Assembly (NCBI GenBank): GCA_012034595.1
Contig: JAAUPE010000012.1
Span: 1 to 64,000, forward strand
DNA from: Calothrix sp. CSU_2_0
Lineage (GTDB): Bacteria > Cyanobacteriota > Cyanobacteriia > Cyanobacteriales > Nostocaceae
Reading direction: 5' to 3'
DNA length: 64,000 bases
The notes under the pieces are model-generated. The model was given only the letters and a program-made list of their open reading frames with translations, was not told where the DNA came from and did no database searches. Shown piece after piece: positions 49,498 to 58,161 of this stretch. Position numbers and translations under genes: made by a program. The number at the start of each line of letters is the position of its first letter. The first letter of the stretch is position 1.

Positions 49498-50382
49498 ATG
49501 TTTGAACGAGTATTAATTTGCACAGATTTTTCTGATGGTTTATACCGTCTAACACATTTTGTTTCTAGTCTTGCGATCGCAGGAATAAAGCAAATTGTTT
49601 TTCTGCATACTGTTCCTCTGTGGGAAAAAGGTGTTATTCCACGGGTAGATAGCGAGAAAGTAGAACAAGCTCAAACCCGATTGCGAGAAGCTGTTGGTAA
49701 AAATCCGACTGATGATATAGAAGTAAAAATAGAAGTACAATCGGGAAAGCCAGTCGCGACAATTCTTAAAGTTGCTCAAACCTACCAGTCTCAATTGATT
49801 GTAGTAGGTTCTCAAAGTCGCAGTTCGCTGACAGAAAAAGTCGTGGGTAGCACAATGGTTAATTTATCCCGTCAAACAAAAATTCCTCTATTGATAATGC
49901 GTCCTCAGTTAATCTCTGCTTATACAAATGAAGAATTAACACTCCGTTGTCAGCATCTTTTTCGCTCTTTGCTACTTCCCTATAACGGTAGTCAAGTAGC
50001 AAATTATCTAGTGCAACAAGTAAAGCAATTGGCTCAACAACAATCTGGTAAATTTCTCCAACAATGTAAACTTTGCTGGATTTTAGAAAATAGTGGTCGT
50101 CGAGAAGCACCAGTGAAAATCCTACCACAGCAGGCTGACAAAACCCTATCTCAAATAAAAGCTGATTTGGAGGCAGTCAATTTGCAAGTGGAGACAGAAG
50201 CTAGGGAAGGTTCATCTGTCAACACTATTTTAGACATGGCAACAATGGCAGATATTAGCGCGATCGCAGTGTCTTCGGGAACGATAGGTAAGCTTCAAGA
50301 ATGGTTAATTTCCAGTTTTACGGCTGAAATATTGCGTCAGAGTTGGTATCCTGTACTCTTTTTCCCATCCCAAGATAGTTAA
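49498..50382 (+). CDS. tandem universal stress protein
   Basis: 294 residues with two Usp domains. The first has MFERVLICTDFSDGLYRL and LIVVGSQSRSSLTEKVVGSTMVNLSRQTKIPLLIMRP, including the G-x2-G-x9-G[ST] ATP-binding pattern. The second (about 155-292) is more divergent (IAVSSGTIGKLQEWLISSFTAEILRQSWYPVLFF). Cytoplasmic, divergent from the MscS gene by 160 bases. Intact. Confidence 0.85.
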   Translation: MFERVLICTDFSDGLYRLTHFVSSLAIAGIKQIVFLHTVPLWEKGVIPRVDSEKVEQAQTRLREAVGKNPTDDIEVKIEVQSGKPVATILKVAQTYQSQLIVVGSQSRSSLTEKVVGSTMVNLSRQTKIPLLIMRPQLISAYTNEELTLRCQHLFRSLLLPYNGSQVANYLVQQVKQLAQQQSGKFLQQCKLCWILENSGRREAPVKILPQQADKTLSQIKADLEAVNLQVETEAREGSSVNTILDMATMADISAIAVSSGTIGKLQEWLISSFTAEILRQSWYPVLFFPSQDS

Positions 50383-50469
50383 GTAATCGTGCAGAACTAT
50401 TTACACATAAGTATATAGTCTGGATAAGGGTTTCATACCTTAATGTTGTGTAATTAATTTACGACAGTA

Positions 50470-50640
50470 ATGGCGCAACAAGTAGCATTATTACCATCTG
50501 TCACCCTAACATCTCAAATTTTCTTTGCTACTTTTTTTGGAGCATTGGGGTTACTTATGGCGTTACCTTTGGCAGTAGTTGTTAAAACCTGGATCGAAGA
50601 AAGTTTGTTCAAAGATGTTATGAATAGATGGCAAAATTAA
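50470..50640 (+). pseudogene. C-terminal fragment of an AI-2E-family transporter
   Basis: A 56-codon frame encodes VALLPSVTLTSQIFFATFFG, then ALGLLMALPLAVVVKTWIEE and SLFKDVMNRWQN. This is the last two membrane helices and tail of AI-2E (PurR-type) permeases, whose family has about 350 residues. Nothing in frame upstream encodes the rest. Another deletion remnant in the element. Confidence 0.7.
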
Positions 50641-50723
50641 TCAATCTCATCCTAATTTCAGATGACAGCAAGCCAATAGAGAGACTTTAATCAGCGTCAG
50701 CTAGCTAATTAAGGAGTAAAGCC

Positions 50724-51716
50724 TTGCCTAATATCCTTCGAGAACGATTTCATAATTTTCGGAACAAACAGTTGCAAATACTTGATATTCAAGAACTACA
50801 AGCAGAATTACTTGCAGAATCAACTTTAGATTCTTCTTACCTAATTTTGGTTATTGGCTCTTGCGCGATCGCAACTTTTGGCTTGCTATCCAACAGCGCT
50901 GCTGTCATCATTGGTGCCATGATTGTCGCTCCTTTAATGTTGCCAATTAGAGGCATTGCCTTTGGTGCGTTACAGGGTAATCTCACCCTGTTTCGTAAAG
51001 GCTTGATTGCTTTAACATTGGGTACTCTACTGGCAATTTTAATGGCTTGGTTTTTGGGTATGGTTGTTGCTCTACCTAACTATGGTAGTGAAATTCTGGC
51101 ACGTTCAAGACCAAATTTATTAGATTTAGGAATTGCTGTCGCAGCTGGTTGTATCAGTGGATATGCCAAAATAGAACCAAAAATATCTGGTAGTTTGGCA
51201 GGAACTGCGATCGCTGTTGCTCTCATGCCTCCAATTTGTGTAGTTGGCTTAGGTTTATCGCAAGCAAATTGGTCTTTAAGTATAGGAGCATCGATACTTT
51301 ATCTTACCAATTTGTTGGGTATAGCTTTGTCCTGTATGTTGACATTTTTGCTGGCAGGATACGCATCATTTAAAAATGCGCGAAAACCTTTAATTTTGGC
51401 TTTCGTTTTAACAGGATTCTTATTGATTCCTTTAGGTGTAAGTTTTGCTCGACTGATACGACAAGCACATCTGCAAAACAGTCTTGAAAAAGCATTATTA
51501 AATAGAACTGTCACCTTTCAAAAATTAGCGTTACTTAGAACTGAAACTAATTGGTTAGTAAATCCACCTGAAGTCCGTCTGAATGTGCGGGCAACAGCAC
51601 CTGTCACCCCCAGGCAGGTACAATTATTGGAAGAATTTATTCAACGAGAAACTGGACAGTCTTTCATTCTGATTTTTGAAGTTGGTCAGGTGGAAGAGGT
51701 ACGAAATTCTAATTAG
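50724..51716 (+). CDS. DUF389 (TIGR00341-like) membrane protein
   Basis: 330 residues. The DUF389 core has LAESTLDSSYLILVIGSCAIATFGLLSNSAAVIIGAMIVAPLMLPI, then IEPKISGSLAGTAIAVALMPPICVVGLGL. About six helices are followed by a soluble alpha/beta tail (about 245-330, VRLNVRATAPVTPRQVQLLEEFI). Function unproven. Start is a TTG at 50724 with AAGGAG eight bases upstream (50711). Intact. Confidence 0.8.
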   Translation: MPNILRERFHNFRNKQLQILDIQELQAELLAESTLDSSYLILVIGSCAIATFGLLSNSAAVIIGAMIVAPLMLPIRGIAFGALQGNLTLFRKGLIALTLGTLLAILMAWFLGMVVALPNYGSEILARSRPNLLDLGIAVAAGCISGYAKIEPKISGSLAGTAIAVALMPPICVVGLGLSQANWSLSIGASILYLTNLLGIALSCMLTFLLAGYASFKNARKPLILAFVLTGFLLIPLGVSFARLIRQAHLQNSLEKALLNRTVTFQKLALLRTETNWLVNPPEVRLNVRATAPVTPRQVQLLEEFIQRETGQSFILIFEVGQVEEVRNSN

Positions 51717-52022
51717 TAAAACAGTACAGAGAGTAGAGAGACAAAGGGTAAAACTAGTAAGTAGTGGTGCAAAAATATCTATACATCTCGAAAACCCCAA
51801 ACCCTTGGGATTGCTACTCTACCCTTCGGGAACCCTCTACCCTGCGGGAAGCGCAGAGCGCAACGAGGGAACGAGAAGACAGGGAGTGTCTAGCTTACGT
51901 CGCAATCACATATATATTTAATTTTGCCTAACCACTTATTGTCGGAAAAATTGCGATCGCGAGTAACAGACAAACTTTCGGATTTCCAGTAAAACTGGGA
52001 CAATGAAACGCTACAGAACCCT
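51717..52022. other. spacer with extragenic repeats
   Basis: About 306 bp. Contains CCCTTCGGG and CCCTGCGGG hairpin words at 51821-51850 and AACGAGGGAACGAGA-like tandem words, a common cyanobacterial repeat; no gene. Confidence 0.5.
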
Positions 52023-52235
52023 ATGAACCGAGTAAAGCCAGATAAAGAGCCGGAAATATTGTTTCTACCCAAAACGAACGAGACATTACCACAAGCTTTA
52101 CTGAGATTGGCTTTGCTGTATCAAAAAATAAAACCGCTAGGTTTTGATACAGAGATAAACAAACGTATTATGACTAACCCAGAACTGCTACCTCAATACA
52201 TCAATCAGGCTAATGGAGATGACACACCTGTTTAA
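52023..52235 (+). CDS. small hypothetical protein convergent with the recombinase gene
   Basis: 70 residues, charged and probably helical (ETLPQALLRLALLYQKIKPLGFDTEINKRIM). Its last 48 bases overlap the 3' end of the recombinase gene on the other strand. No family recognised. A small gene beside a serine integrase is where a directionality factor is often found, but nothing in the sequence proves that. Could also be a chance frame. Confidence 0.4.
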   Translation: MNRVKPDKEPEILFLPKTNETLPQALLRLALLYQKIKPLGFDTEINKRIMTNPELLPQYINQANGDDTPV

Positions 52236-53567
52236 AATTTTGACTTCTTTAACAAACTTTCTATAAAGCTCCTTTTTAATGGTGTCTGGCATCGCTTTAA
52301 AAAAAGACTCATCTCCGAAGGTATCAACCAAATCATTTTGCAGACTCGCTCCAAAATTGACTACGGTAGTTGTCTGTTGTTGAAGTTGTTGAATTCTTAA
52401 TATTGTTTTATCAATTGCCTCTGCGATAATTGAATCTTGGGGAAGGTGCTGCAATACTTCAAGTCGAGTCCTTAATTCAGTAATTTCCGGTATATCCTCT
52501 TGTTGAGATTGCCCAGTTACAACATAATTTGTTAACTCACTTGTCCTTTTCGTCAGAGCGCGATCGACCGATTTAACTACAGTTGCCAGTGGAACCGCAG
52601 TTTTATTCTCACAAGCTGACGAACCGTAAATACGACGACGTTTGCAACGGATTCCCATCGAGCGTTTCTTATCATGGATGTAGCACTTAGCACCACAGCA
52701 ATCACAAAAAATTTGCCCCGATAGTAAATGCATACCTACATGACTTTTGCTCGCACCTTCAAAATTCTTACCCCAGAGTCGCTGGTTTTCAGATAACCGT
52801 GTTTCGATTTTTTCATATACTTCTTGGCTTATCAATGCAGGGTGGGTATCCTTCCTGATATCCCACTTTTCCGGGTTGACCCGATTCAATTTGACGTTGT
52901 ACCTAGTATGTCCTCGTAATGTTGGGTTCCTCAGCCAAGCACGCAGTCCTGACGGAGAAAATTTAATGTTGTATTGTCCGATAAAATGCTGAATTGCGCC
53001 TCGCAGAGATGCTTTCTCGGATAGGAAATATTCGATAATTTCATAGGCAATCGACCAATTTGTCTTGCCACTAGATTTATTTATCCTCATGTCGGGTGCA
53101 TACTTTTCGTCTATCCGGGCATACCCAAAAGGAGGTTGAGGGCAGGCTTTATTCATCTCCCGAAAATGCTGTAACCCGTGGTTAACACGGCTTTGCAGCA
53201 GCCTAGATTCAAATTCGGCTAGTCCTGCCATCTGATTGAGGGAAAACCATCCAAAGGGGCTGGATGGGTCATCAACAGGGGCATCCAGGACAATAAGTTT
53301 TATCTTCAAGCTTTCAAGTAAACCGACTGTTTTCGCAATAGTTATTACCGATCGAGCCAATCTATCGATCCGAGTAATGACGATTTCGGTAATTCGATTT
53401 TGACGGCACATCGCAAGCATTTTGTTAAAGTTCTTCCTGCCATCGTTCCTTCCAGAATCAATATCGCTAAACACTAGCGAACAGCCAGCTTTCTCGATTC
53501 GAGCTACCTGTTGTACCAGCGCATCTTCTTGCTCGAATGTACTAACACGACAATAACCTACGCGCAT
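52188..53567 (-). CDS. large serine recombinase (XisF-type) of the ctaD element
   Basis: 459 residues from MRVGYCRVSTFEQEDALVQQ. The resolvase domain has the nucleophile Ser in YCRVST and the Arg residues of ITRIDRLARS. A recombinase domain follows (PPFGYARIDEKYAPD, SPSGLRAWLRNPTLRGHTRYNVKL), with a Cys4 zinc ribbon (FCDCCGAKCYIHDKKRSMGIRCKRR, then SACENKTA) and a coiled coil near residue 370. The longer frame to 53633 adds a non-conserved leader. Its gene starts 177 bases inside the right att repeat, as in other interruption elements, so it is the likely excisase of ctaD. Confidence 0.92.
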   Translation of the reverse strand: MRVGYCRVSTFEQEDALVQQVARIEKAGCSLVFSDIDSGRNDGRKNFNKMLAMCRQNRITEIVITRIDRLARSVITIAKTVGLLESLKIKLIVLDAPVDDPSSPFGWFSLNQMAGLAEFESRLLQSRVNHGLQHFREMNKACPQPPFGYARIDEKYAPDMRINKSSGKTNWSIAYEIIEYFLSEKASLRGAIQHFIGQYNIKFSPSGLRAWLRNPTLRGHTRYNVKLNRVNPEKWDIRKDTHPALISQEVYEKIETRLSENQRLWGKNFEGASKSHVGMHLLSGQIFCDCCGAKCYIHDKKRSMGIRCKRRRIYGSSACENKTAVPLATVVKSVDRALTKRTSELTNYVVTGQSQQEDIPEITELRTRLEVLQHLPQDSIIAEAIDKTILRIQQLQQQTTTVVNFGASLQNDLVDTFGDESFFKAMPDTIKKELYRKFVKEVKILNRCVISISLIDVLR

Positions 53568-53743
53568 AATTTCCTTTGACTTACATCTTTTGCCATTCTC
53601 AACAAGAGCTAAAAAGTTGGGTTTCTCAACCACAAATTAGATTTTGATGATTAGTTATTCTCAATAAACCCGGTTTTTAGTCAGGTACAAGATATTAGTT
53701 AAACTGTCGTATTATTATTTTTTTATAAAAATGACCCTTGTAT

Positions 53744-53757
53744 TTCCCACAAGTGAA
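53744..53757. repeat. direct repeat (att core), right end of the ctaD element
   Basis: TCCCACAAGTGAAG, identical to 43422-43435. The inner inverted half-site ACCCTTGT is at 53733-53740. On the coding strand the repeat encodes the tail of TFPSLVG, the last native residues before the element. Confidence 0.88.
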
Positions 53758-54041
53758 GGAAATGTCCATCCAAACAGCATGACAGTGCCATGCATGGTAA
53801 ACAATCCGTTATAAACGGTTCTATCAACCAAGTCGGATTCAGGAGTGAGTAGTTCACCCCGCATAATCATGGCGAAAATACCGCCAATTAATAGGAAAAA
53901 GAATGAGGTGACAAGATATTGGATTCCAATTACCTTGTGGTCATGACTGAAGCTAAAGTAAGTTTTCCAGGTTGTCGGAGGTTGATGATGATGTTTCTCT
54001 AAGACAACGCTGGGAAGTCTTTCAACGTTGGTATTTGTCAT
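53744..54041 (-). CDS. ctaD: ctaD, first segment (cytochrome oxidase subunit I N-terminus)
   Basis: About 99 residues of heme-copper oxidase subunit [31 protein letters not shown], then [24 protein letters not shown], the helix that carries the low-spin heme His (MHGTVM). After Val-Gly the frame enters the element and stops 30 bases on. Start chosen at MTNTNVERL; the longer frame to 54080 reads heptamer repeats. Follows ctaC on the same strand. Confidence 0.9.
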
Positions 54042-54058
54042 ATTTGGTGAATGGTGTG

Positions 54059-54133
54059 ATGGGGATTGGGCATTGGGCATTGGGCATTGGGGATTGGGGA
54101 TTGGGCATTGGGGATTGGGGATTGGGCATTGAG
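54059..54133. repeat. heptamer tandem repeats in the ctaC-ctaD spacer
   Basis: Iterated TTGGGCA and TTGGGGA heptamers (GGGGATT type) are typical short tandem repeats of heterocystous cyanobacteria. A smaller array of the same kind is at 55126-55166, upstream of ctaC. AATCCAAAAT words follow at 54149-54183. Confidence 0.8.
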
Positions 54134-54187
54134 AATTATCTTAATAATCCAAAATCCATAATCCAAAATCCAAAATCCAAAATCAAA

Positions 54188-55117
54188 TCAGCCTGAGTAA
54201 TTAACTATTGGAGGTGCTGCGGGTACTACTGTTTGCCAACCGTTTTGGAAGGGTTTGGATTGATTTGTTGCGTATTCTTCGGCAGCTTGATTTTTTGCTG
54301 AAGTCGGTATTTGATTAGCTGCTTCCTTTAACCAATGTTGATATTCTTCCGGTGAATCGACCACAACATTTGCTTCCATTGCTGCGAAGTATGTTCCGCT
54401 AAATTGCGAGTCCATTAGACGGTATGTACCTTCGCGAATCGGAGTGAATTCAAAGTCAATCGTTTGTTTGGGAATGATGTCTTGTTTAACTCGGAATGCT
54501 GGCACATAAAAGCCATGTAGAACATCTTCAGACTGCAATGCTAGGTGAACTCGCTGATTCGCAGGTAAGTGTAATTCAGTGCTGGAGACATTTTTGTAAG
54601 GATAATGAAATTCCCAAGCCCATTGTTTTGCGACAACATTAATGGTTCCATCACCGATGATTTCAGGTTCTTCTTCAACAACTGGTTTTTTATCCCAAGG
54701 AAATGCGTATGCTGATTCGATTACTTTCGGCATCTGAAAATGCATGTGTTCCATTGGTCCACGAATCGACATTTGTTCGTAGACTTGGTAACTATAAGTC
54801 GCGATCCAAATCACTAAAGCGATGGGTATTGCTGTCCAAACAACTTCAAGGGCAATATTACCTTCAATTGGGGGACCATCGCTGGTATCGCTAGGGGCTG
54901 CACGATGGAATACGATTGAATAAAGTAGGGTTGCTGTGACACCCAAAAAAATAAATGATGCGAGTACAACTAGAAAACTAAATAAGTCATCAATAAGGTG
55001 CGATTCAGCTGCGGCTTGTACGGGGAACCAAGAATAGGATTGTTGTCCCAACCAGAGGCTTGCCGCAGTTATCGCGATCGCACTTATGATTAGTACAAAG
55101 ATGTTTCGGATAATCAT
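54188..55117 (-). CDS. ctaC: oxidase subunit II lacking the CuA site (ARTO/Cox3 type)
   Basis: 309 residues with an N-terminal helix, a second membrane helix ([21 protein letters not shown]) and a cupredoxin domain ([33 protein letters not shown]). The CuA ligand loop, normally C-x3-C-x3-H-x2-M, is replaced by [19 protein letters not shown] without Cys or His. Such subunits belong to the cyanobacterial alternative oxidases (ARTO, cox3 in Anabaena 7120), thought to take electrons from quinol or another non-cytochrome donor. Start at MIIRN. Precedes ctaD. Confidence 0.88.
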   Translation of the reverse strand: MIIRNIFVLIISAIAITAASLWLGQQSYSWFPVQAAAESHLIDDLFSFLVVLASFIFLGVTATLLYSIVFHRAAPSDTSDGPPIEGNIALEVVWTAIPIALVIWIATYSYQVYEQMSIRGPMEHMHFQMPKVIESAYAFPWDKKPVVEEEPEIIGDGTINVVAKQWAWEFHYPYKNVSSTELHLPANQRVHLALQSEDVLHGFYVPAFRVKQDIIPKQTIDFEFTPIREGTYRLMDSQFSGTYFAAMEANVVVDSPEEYQHWLKEAANQIPTSAKNQAAEEYATNQSKPFQNGWQTVVPAAPPIVNYSG

Positions 55118-55228
55118 GGTGGTAATTGGGAATTGGGAATTGGGCATTGGTCATTGGGCATTGGTTAATAAGTAATAACAAATAACACTCTAACCATTAG
55201 CCAATAACTATTAACCAATAACCAATAA

Positions 55229-55834
55229 CTATTTTAAAAATGAGTTGGGATTTTCACCTGCACGAAGCAGATAATCGGCTGTATTATGGACTCCAAATTC
55301 GGCTGCGAGTTGTGCGCCTAATGTACCGTGTATGTATAACAAAAACATAACTGCCATACCCATGACTAAGTAGCCCCACTGTACTTGACGGTCTTCTTCT
55401 TTACGCCACACAAAGCGCTGTAAACCCCGCCAAACTGTCATCCCGACGATGATAGCAAGTAAGAATACTCCTCCGACTCCATGCCAAAGCATGGTTTCCA
55501 TTGCTGCTAATCCCCAGGAACTTTTGACTGCGACTGCGGGTTCTGCTAGCATCATTTCGTAGAAACCAGCAGCTAAGGTGAAAAATGTGATGATTGCCGA
55601 ACCTAGCATGTTATACCAACCCACATCAAAGAAGTTGGAACGTGCTGCTGGAAGTGCTAAGAATTTGAAGATCGGTTGTTGCAGGGGAAAGAGTACCCCA
55701 ACGAAATCAAAGGTAATGCCAATGATGAATAAACCGAGTGTGAGGTGAACTAAGTTGGGGTGAATCGGAAAAACATAAGGAAGTCCGTTCGTGCCGAGTT
55801 GGGATCGTAATTGTTCAATTAATCCTGTTTCCAT
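55229..55834 (-). CDS. DUF2231 membrane protein (second of pair)
   Basis: 201 residues, about four helices. The opening YVFPIHPNLVHLTLGLFIIG carries the HP-x-x-VH motif of DUF2231. Start ATG overlaps the previous stop as TAATG, with GGAG upstream, so the pair is translationally coupled. It leads into ctaC and probably helps assemble or feed the oxidase; the function is not established. Confidence 0.83.
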   Translation of the reverse strand: METGLIEQLRSQLGTNGLPYVFPIHPNLVHLTLGLFIIGITFDFVGVLFPLQQPIFKFLALPAARSNFFDVGWYNMLGSAIITFFTLAAGFYEMMLAEPAVAVKSSWGLAAMETMLWHGVGGVFLLAIIVGMTVWRGLQRFVWRKEEDRQVQWGYLVMGMAVMFLLYIHGTLGAQLAAEFGVHNTADYLLRAGENPNSFLK

Positions 55835-56331
55835 TACAGTACTCCTTCTTTGACCGCTTCAACTACTGGTACTGTATGTAAGCCATATACCCAAACCAGT
55901 TCGTCACCAAGATATACTTGCAAAAAGACTAAGGAAGCTAAGACTAATCCTAATCCTAAATAGGGGATTGGTAGTTGATTCGGGCTTTTTAAGCGAATCA
56001 CATAACGCCAAGCTGTAATCGCGGCAATCACTCCAGATAACGACCAACCAACTAGGGTATGCATACTTAATACTGGTTGCACTACGTCGTAGGGTTTGGC
56101 TAATCCGGCTTCAAATTGTCCGAAAATAATGGCAACGAAAATTGCTACTGTTGCTAGGCACATATTCCACCAACTTACCTCAAACAAGCGGGAGTTTTTG
56201 GTAAAGTAACCAATTACATCGCATGTAAAGGCAAACAATACCATCGCAATTACGAAATGAACCAGGATTGGATGGATGGTATCTGGATATGGTAAATTGT
56301 GGTCGTTTAATTTGGGAATTAGGTCAAGCAT
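55834..56331 (-). CDS. DUF2231 membrane protein (first of pair)
   Basis: 165 residues, four helices, with the same HP-x-x-VHF opening (YPDTIHPILVHFVIAMVLF) and conserved His residues in LSMHTLVGW and VYGLH. First gene of the oxidase operon; the upstream region should contain its promoter. Paralogue of the next gene. Confidence 0.83.
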   Translation of the reverse strand: MLDLIPKLNDHNLPYPDTIHPILVHFVIAMVLFAFTCDVIGYFTKNSRLFEVSWWNMCLATVAIFVAIIFGQFEAGLAKPYDVVQPVLSMHTLVGWSLSGVIAAITAWRYVIRLKSPNQLPIPYLGLGLVLASLVFLQVYLGDELVWVYGLHTVPVVEAVKEGVL

Positions 56332-57197
56332 GGTGTTCTCCTGGGTGCATCTCCTAAACTAAATAAATCTTTACAGACCGCTATTTCAAATTTTAAGGAT
56401 TTGGATAATTTAAAAAGTTTGAATTGCGACTTTTATGGTTTTTTTTTAATGTTTATTTTTTGCACATAGTCGCTGTAAATCTAGCAGATACTTGTAGCAA
56501 CGCTTGATAAATACATATTACAGATGTTTTACTGTTTGTCTAAATTCTTCTACATTATCTTGATGATTTTCTACACAGATGAAGATTCACATAATTTTGT
56601 GATTGACTCACATTTTGGAATATTGAAAAGCAGATGACTTATAGTTTATGTATAACAATCATTTAAGTTATTACCTGTCATCTCAATACTTTTGTTGAGC
56701 CATGTACCCTAAATATCTCCATGAGTAGATGACATGATAAATCTCTTGATTTGATTATAGCTTTAGATTTACTTAAACAATCTTAAATCAGTCAAATAAT
56801 CTTATCTATGAATAACAATTCAATTACTGAAAATGTTATCTATAAACATGACTTTTAAAAATAAATTATATTGATTTTTTAATATTTTCATTACATCTGC
56901 AATTTTTTCGAGGACTTGAACTTATGTAGCTCTGCCCTCAGGCAAAAGTCTAGCTAATGTCATTTCTGTATATGTATCGCTTACGTAAACAAAAATAGAA
57001 CTTAATCAATGAGATAATTTCAAGTAAATATTGAGGTATAAATATTGAGGTGTCAGAATGGTGAAAAATTTAAGACAAAATTAAGGTAAAATATTTAGAT
57101 AAATGTGACAATAATAGTCAGTGTGTTATGAACTAAGAATCCTGGCTTCTGGGTCATTACTGTGAGTACATAAGTATGTAAATTCCTACTTTTAATC
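56332..57197. other. divergent intergenic region upstream of the oxidase operon
   Basis: About 866 bp, AT-rich, no gene. It must hold promoters for both the oxidase operon (minus) and possibly the GAF gene (plus). I could not place a convincing NtcA or other site by eye. Confidence 0.5.
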
Positions 57198-57767
57198 GTG
57201 CAAATAAATTCATCGTCAGAATTCAACCCCAATTCAAGTAGAGATTATTTTGAGAGCGGTTTGCAATCCATACTTTCCCGTCTGTATCGGACAATCGAAC
57301 GCGATACATTGGTATGTGAAACAGTCAACAAGCTGCGCGAATCGTTACAAGCAAATCGTGTTGTTTTATACTATTTTTACGATCGCTGGCATGGGCAAGT
57401 TACTTTTGAGGCTTTGAGTTCGCCAAATTATTCGATTTTAGGTTCTACAGGTGCGGATGGTTGTTTTAATGATGAGTATGCTGCATTGTATTTGGCTGGC
57501 AGGGTACGGGTAATTGATGATATTGAAACGGAGTCGATTACTGAATGTCATCGGGATTTTCTGCGGAATTTACGGGTTCGTGCCAATCTTGTTGTACCCA
57601 TCCTAATTCCTAAAGGGTTGTGGGGTTTATTGGTTGCACATGATGAGGAACCCCGTATTTGGTTGCGATCGCATGTAGAATTGATGCAATTGGGAGCAAG
57701 TGTTTTGGCTACATCTCCTTGTATTTTAGATACTGGGAATTCTTCCGACTCCACAATTACAAATTAG
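57198..57767 (+). CDS. GAF-domain protein
   Basis: 189 residues from a GTG start. One GAF domain (about 15-175): LQSILSRLYRTIERDTLVCETVNKLRESLQANRVVLYYF, then VRANLVVPILIPKGLWGLLVAHD, as in phytochrome-like GAF modules. There is no conserved chromophore-binding Cys in the usual position, and no output domain. Ends 11 bases inside the convergent ferredoxin-like gene. Role unknown, perhaps ligand sensing. Confidence 0.8.
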   Translation: MQINSSSEFNPNSSRDYFESGLQSILSRLYRTIERDTLVCETVNKLRESLQANRVVLYYFYDRWHGQVTFEALSSPNYSILGSTGADGCFNDEYAALYLAGRVRVIDDIETESITECHRDFLRNLRVRANLVVPILIPKGLWGLLVAHDEEPRIWLRSHVELMQLGASVLATSPCILDTGNSSDSTITN

Positions 57768-58161
57768 TCGAAATTGCTTGAACTGGACAAGTTGGAATAC
57801 ATTGTTCGCAGACAATGCAACGCGATCGCTCGAATTTTAATTTATAGGTATTAGGGTTTAAAGTCAGTGCTTCTGTTGGGCAAACCCCTGTGCATAAACC
57901 GCAGTCAACACAAATATTTTCATCGACTACTATTTCACCTAGCGTCATCGAAACTGCGATATTTTGCGATCGCATCCACTCAATTGCTGCATCTAACTGA
58001 TCGATGTCTCCTGAAAGTTCTACTACTAATTTCCCTATTTGATTTGGTGCTACTTGAGCGCGAATAATATTTGCTGCCACATTAAAATCTTTTGCCAGTC
58101 GATAAGTCACGGGCATTTGCACTGCACGCTTGGGAAATGTTAAGGTTATTCGTTTTTTCAT
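57757..58161 (-). CDS. NIL-domain plus 2[4Fe-4S] ferredoxin protein
   Basis: 134 residues. N-terminal NIL domain (RITLTFPKRAVQMPVTYRLAKDF, LDAAIEWMRSQNIAVSM), then two CxxCxxCxxxCP clusters (CVDCGLCTGVCPTEAL and CIVCEQCIPTCPVQAI). NIL domains often bind methionine or regulate transport; with ferredoxin clusters it resembles cyanobacterial proteins linked to sulfur metabolism. Convergent with the GAF gene. Confidence 0.87.
   Translation of the reverse strand: MKKRITLTFPKRAVQMPVTYRLAKDFNVAANIIRAQVAPNQIGKLVVELSGDIDQLDAAIEWMRSQNIAVSMTLGEIVVDENICVDCGLCTGVCPTEALTLNPNTYKLKFERSRCIVCEQCIPTCPVQAISTNL

Larger units (their letters stand above)
43422..53757. mobile_element. 10.3-kb ctaD interruption (excision) element
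   Basis: The element splits ctaD between codons for Val-Gly and Phe-Ala. Identical 14-bp direct repeats are 10,322 bp apart, and recombination between them would restore the ctaD frame. A large serine recombinase gene starts 177 bases inside the right repeat. The joined circle would carry ACCCTTGT-N22-ACAAGGGT centred on the repeat, as in serine-integrase attP sites. Elements of this kind interrupt nifD, fdxN, hupL and other genes of heterocyst formers and are excised during differentiation. Contents: GFA protein, small membrane protein, exported protein, broken two-component genes, MscS channel, Usp, DUF389 and several gene fragments. Confidence 0.88.

Noticed and set aside
52188-53567. Recombinase as an IS607-type or transposon resolvase
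   Set aside because: Length, the recombinase domain and the zinc ribbon fit large serine integrases; no tnpB and no terminal inverted repeats were found, while direct repeats flank the element.
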